Notes under the pieces: model-generated
What the model was told of the DNA's origin: nothing
What the model saw: only the letters and a program-made list of their open reading frames with translations
Database searches by the model: none
Program-made: the position numbers and the translations under genes
Source of the DNA: Tistrella mobilis
Lineage (GTDB): Bacteria; Pseudomonadota; Alphaproteobacteria; Tistrellales; Tistrellaceae
Direction of reading: 5' to 3'
Length of the DNA: 64,000 nucleotides
Assembly (NCBI RefSeq): GCF_039634785.1
Contig: NZ_JBBIAB010000004.1
Location: forward strand, 1 to 64,000
Shown: piece by piece, positions 62,866-64,000 of the stretch
Position numbering within the stretch: the stretch's first letter is position 1
Layout: the number at the start of each line of letters is the position of its first letter

Positions 62866-64000
62866 ATGGCCCGCAACCGGCTGAAGCCGCTTTTCCGTGC
62901 GCTCGCCGCACCCGCCTATCGCCAGTATACGATCGGCAATGCCACCTCGCTGATCGGCATGTGGGTGCAGCGCCTCGCCATCGGCTGGATGGCCTGGAAG
63001 CTGACGGGGTCCGGCGCCTGGCTGGGCGTGCTCGCCATGTGCGAGCTGCTGCCGACGGTGATCCTGAGCCCCGCGGTCGGCGCACTGGCCGATCGGCTGG
63101 ACCGACGCCGGCTGATCATCGCAACCCAGGGCCTGATGCTGGTCCAGTCGCTGACCGCCTTCACCCTGGTGGCGACCGGGCTGATCACCATCGGCTGGCT
63201 GGTGGCGCTGGGTCTGGTGCTGGGCGTGGTCACGGCCTTCGGTCAGCCGGCACGTCTGGCGCTGGTGCCTGAGCTGGTGCCGCGCGACGATCTGCCCGCC
63301 GCGGTCGCGCTGAATGCCAGCCTCTTTAACCTGGCGCGCTTCCTGGGCCCGGCGATCGCCGCCCCGCTGCTGGCGCTGGAGGACGGCACGGCCGCTTTCG
63401 CCGCCTATCCGCTGACGCTGATCCTGTTCCTGGTGCAGCTGATCCGCCTGCGCGTGCCGGTGGCGGAAGATGCCGGCAGCGGCCGCGCGCGCACCGCCAC
63501 CCGCCCCGGGCTGATCGCCGATTTCCGCGACGGTCTGGCCTTCGCCCTGCGCCATGGCGGCATCGGCCCGCTGCTCGCCCTGCTCTGTTTCGCCAGCCTC
63601 GGCGCCCGCGCTTTGCCCGAGATCCTGCCGGCCCTGGCCGATGGCCATTTCGGTGCCGGCGCCGGCGGATATGCCGCCTTCACCGCCGCCATCGGCATCG
63701 GCGCGCTGGCGGCAGGGCTGTGGATGGCGATTGGCGCAGGCGAACGACGCCTGGTTCAGGTGGCGGTGGTGGCCACCGCCCTCGGCGCCGCCGGTACGGC
63801 GCTGTCGGCCCTTGCCCCCACCGAACCGGTGGCGATCGCCCTGCTGACCCTGGTCGGCTTTGCCATCACCTCGAACGGCATCTCGATCCAGACCCTGCTG
63901 CAGCTGCATGCGCCGCCCGACCGCCGGGGCCGGGTGATCGGGCTTTATCTCGTCGTCATGCGCGGCGTGCCGGCGCTGGGCGCGCTCGCCATCGGCAGCG
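62866..64000 (+). CDS. MFS transporter (partial, cut by window end)
   Basis: The 5' part of a major facilitator of at least 378 residues. TM1 begins PAYRQYTIGNATSLIGMWVQ, and the family loop LADRLDRRRLIIATQ follows TM2/3. The EntS/MFS_3-like FNLARFLGPAIAAPLLALE segment is in the middle of the first half. About ten hydrophobic segments are encoded before the window ends. Such proteins export small molecules, drugs or siderophores with a proton gradient. The start at MARNRLKP is chosen from the conserved N-terminus; no strong ribosome-binding site is visible. Confidence 0.85.
   Translation, partial: MARNRLKPLFRALAAPAYRQYTIGNATSLIGMWVQRLAIGWMAWKLTGSGAWLGVLAMCELLPTVILSPAVGALADRLDRRRLIIATQGLMLVQSLTAFTLVATGLITIGWLVALGLVLGVVTAFGQPARLALVPELVPRDDLPAAVALNASLFNLARFLGPAIAAPLLALEDGTAAFAAYPLTLILFLVQLIRLRVPVAEDAGSGRARTATRPGLIADFRDGLAFALRHGGIGPLLALLCFASLGARALPEILPALADGHFGAGAGGYAAFTAAIGIGALAAGLWMAIGAGERRLVQVAVVATALGAAGTALSALAPTEPVAIALLTLVGFAITSNGISIQTLLQLHAPPDRRGRVIGLYLVVMRGVPALGALAIGS

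Overview
This is a high-GC (roughly 70 percent) chromosomal window. The gene content and order (ppx/gppA, rlmE, guaB, an rsmB-family methyltransferase and guaA in one cluster, TRAP and TAXI transporters, an Mla lipid transporter with an auxiliary lipoprotein, a fused MHYT histidine kinase) suggest an alphaproteobacterium of the Rhodospirillales type. Tistrella or a relative would fit, but that is inference, not a sequence match.

Layout. 1-1130: a decayed lower-GC stretch beyond the 3' end of guaA, with the 5' stub of a tyrosine integrase joined to the 3' part of a gamma-glutamylcyclotransferase-like gene. 1131-14133 (all minus): guaA, an EamA transporter, an alpha/beta hydrolase, an NCS2 permease with an unusual C-terminal domain, an MgtC-family protein, a hypothetical protein coupled to an effector-like glycine-rich protein, an rsmB-family methyltransferase, guaB, rlmE and an exopolyphosphatase. 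14421-20866: tRNA-Gln, a type II thioesterase, a long-chain acyl-CoA ligase, a CDF-like transporter lacking metal ligands, an isochorismatase-like hydrolase and a sigma-54 activator. 20867-26335: a near-perfect sigma-54 promoter driving the three acetone carboxylase subunits. 26381-34819: an EamA transporter, an IclR regulator with a palindromic operator, a TAXI-TRAP transporter, an aspartoacylase-like metallohydrolase and a BisC/DorA-type molybdoenzyme. 34753-40025: a five-gene peptide/nickel-type ABC transporter operon with a 4-nt overlap at every junction. 40154-45642: a MHYT histidine kinase, a nitroreductase, an aldo/keto reductase, an HCCA-isomerase-like protein and a GST-like protein. 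45801-57211: a catabolic regulon. On one strand are a TRAP transporter, CoA transferase, crotonase, esterase, receiver-like protein and amidase; divergently are a GntR regulator, a second crotonase and a malonyl-CoA-synthetase-like ligase. 57337-64000: Mla-type lipid transport operon, an A24 prepilin-peptidase-like protein, a HAD phosphatase and an MFS transporter cut by the window end.

How the genes work together. guaB and guaA catalyse the two IMP-to-GMP steps and lie in a translation/nucleotide block that appears to have been opened by about 6 kb of accessory genes (2679-8754). The acetone carboxylase cluster is complete (activator, enhancer-like palindrome, -24/-12 promoter, beta, alpha and gamma subunits) and should convert acetone to acetoacetate. 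Two further operons each pair a periplasmic-binding-protein transporter with metabolic enzymes and a local regulator; their substrates are not deducible from sequence alone. The most interesting uncharacterised items are the effector-like pair at 7353-8659, the permease fused to a GHKL-like domain at 4922-6613, the transporter-aspartoacylase-molybdoenzyme operon at 28403-34819, and the receiver-like protein inside the amidase operon at 47248-47775.
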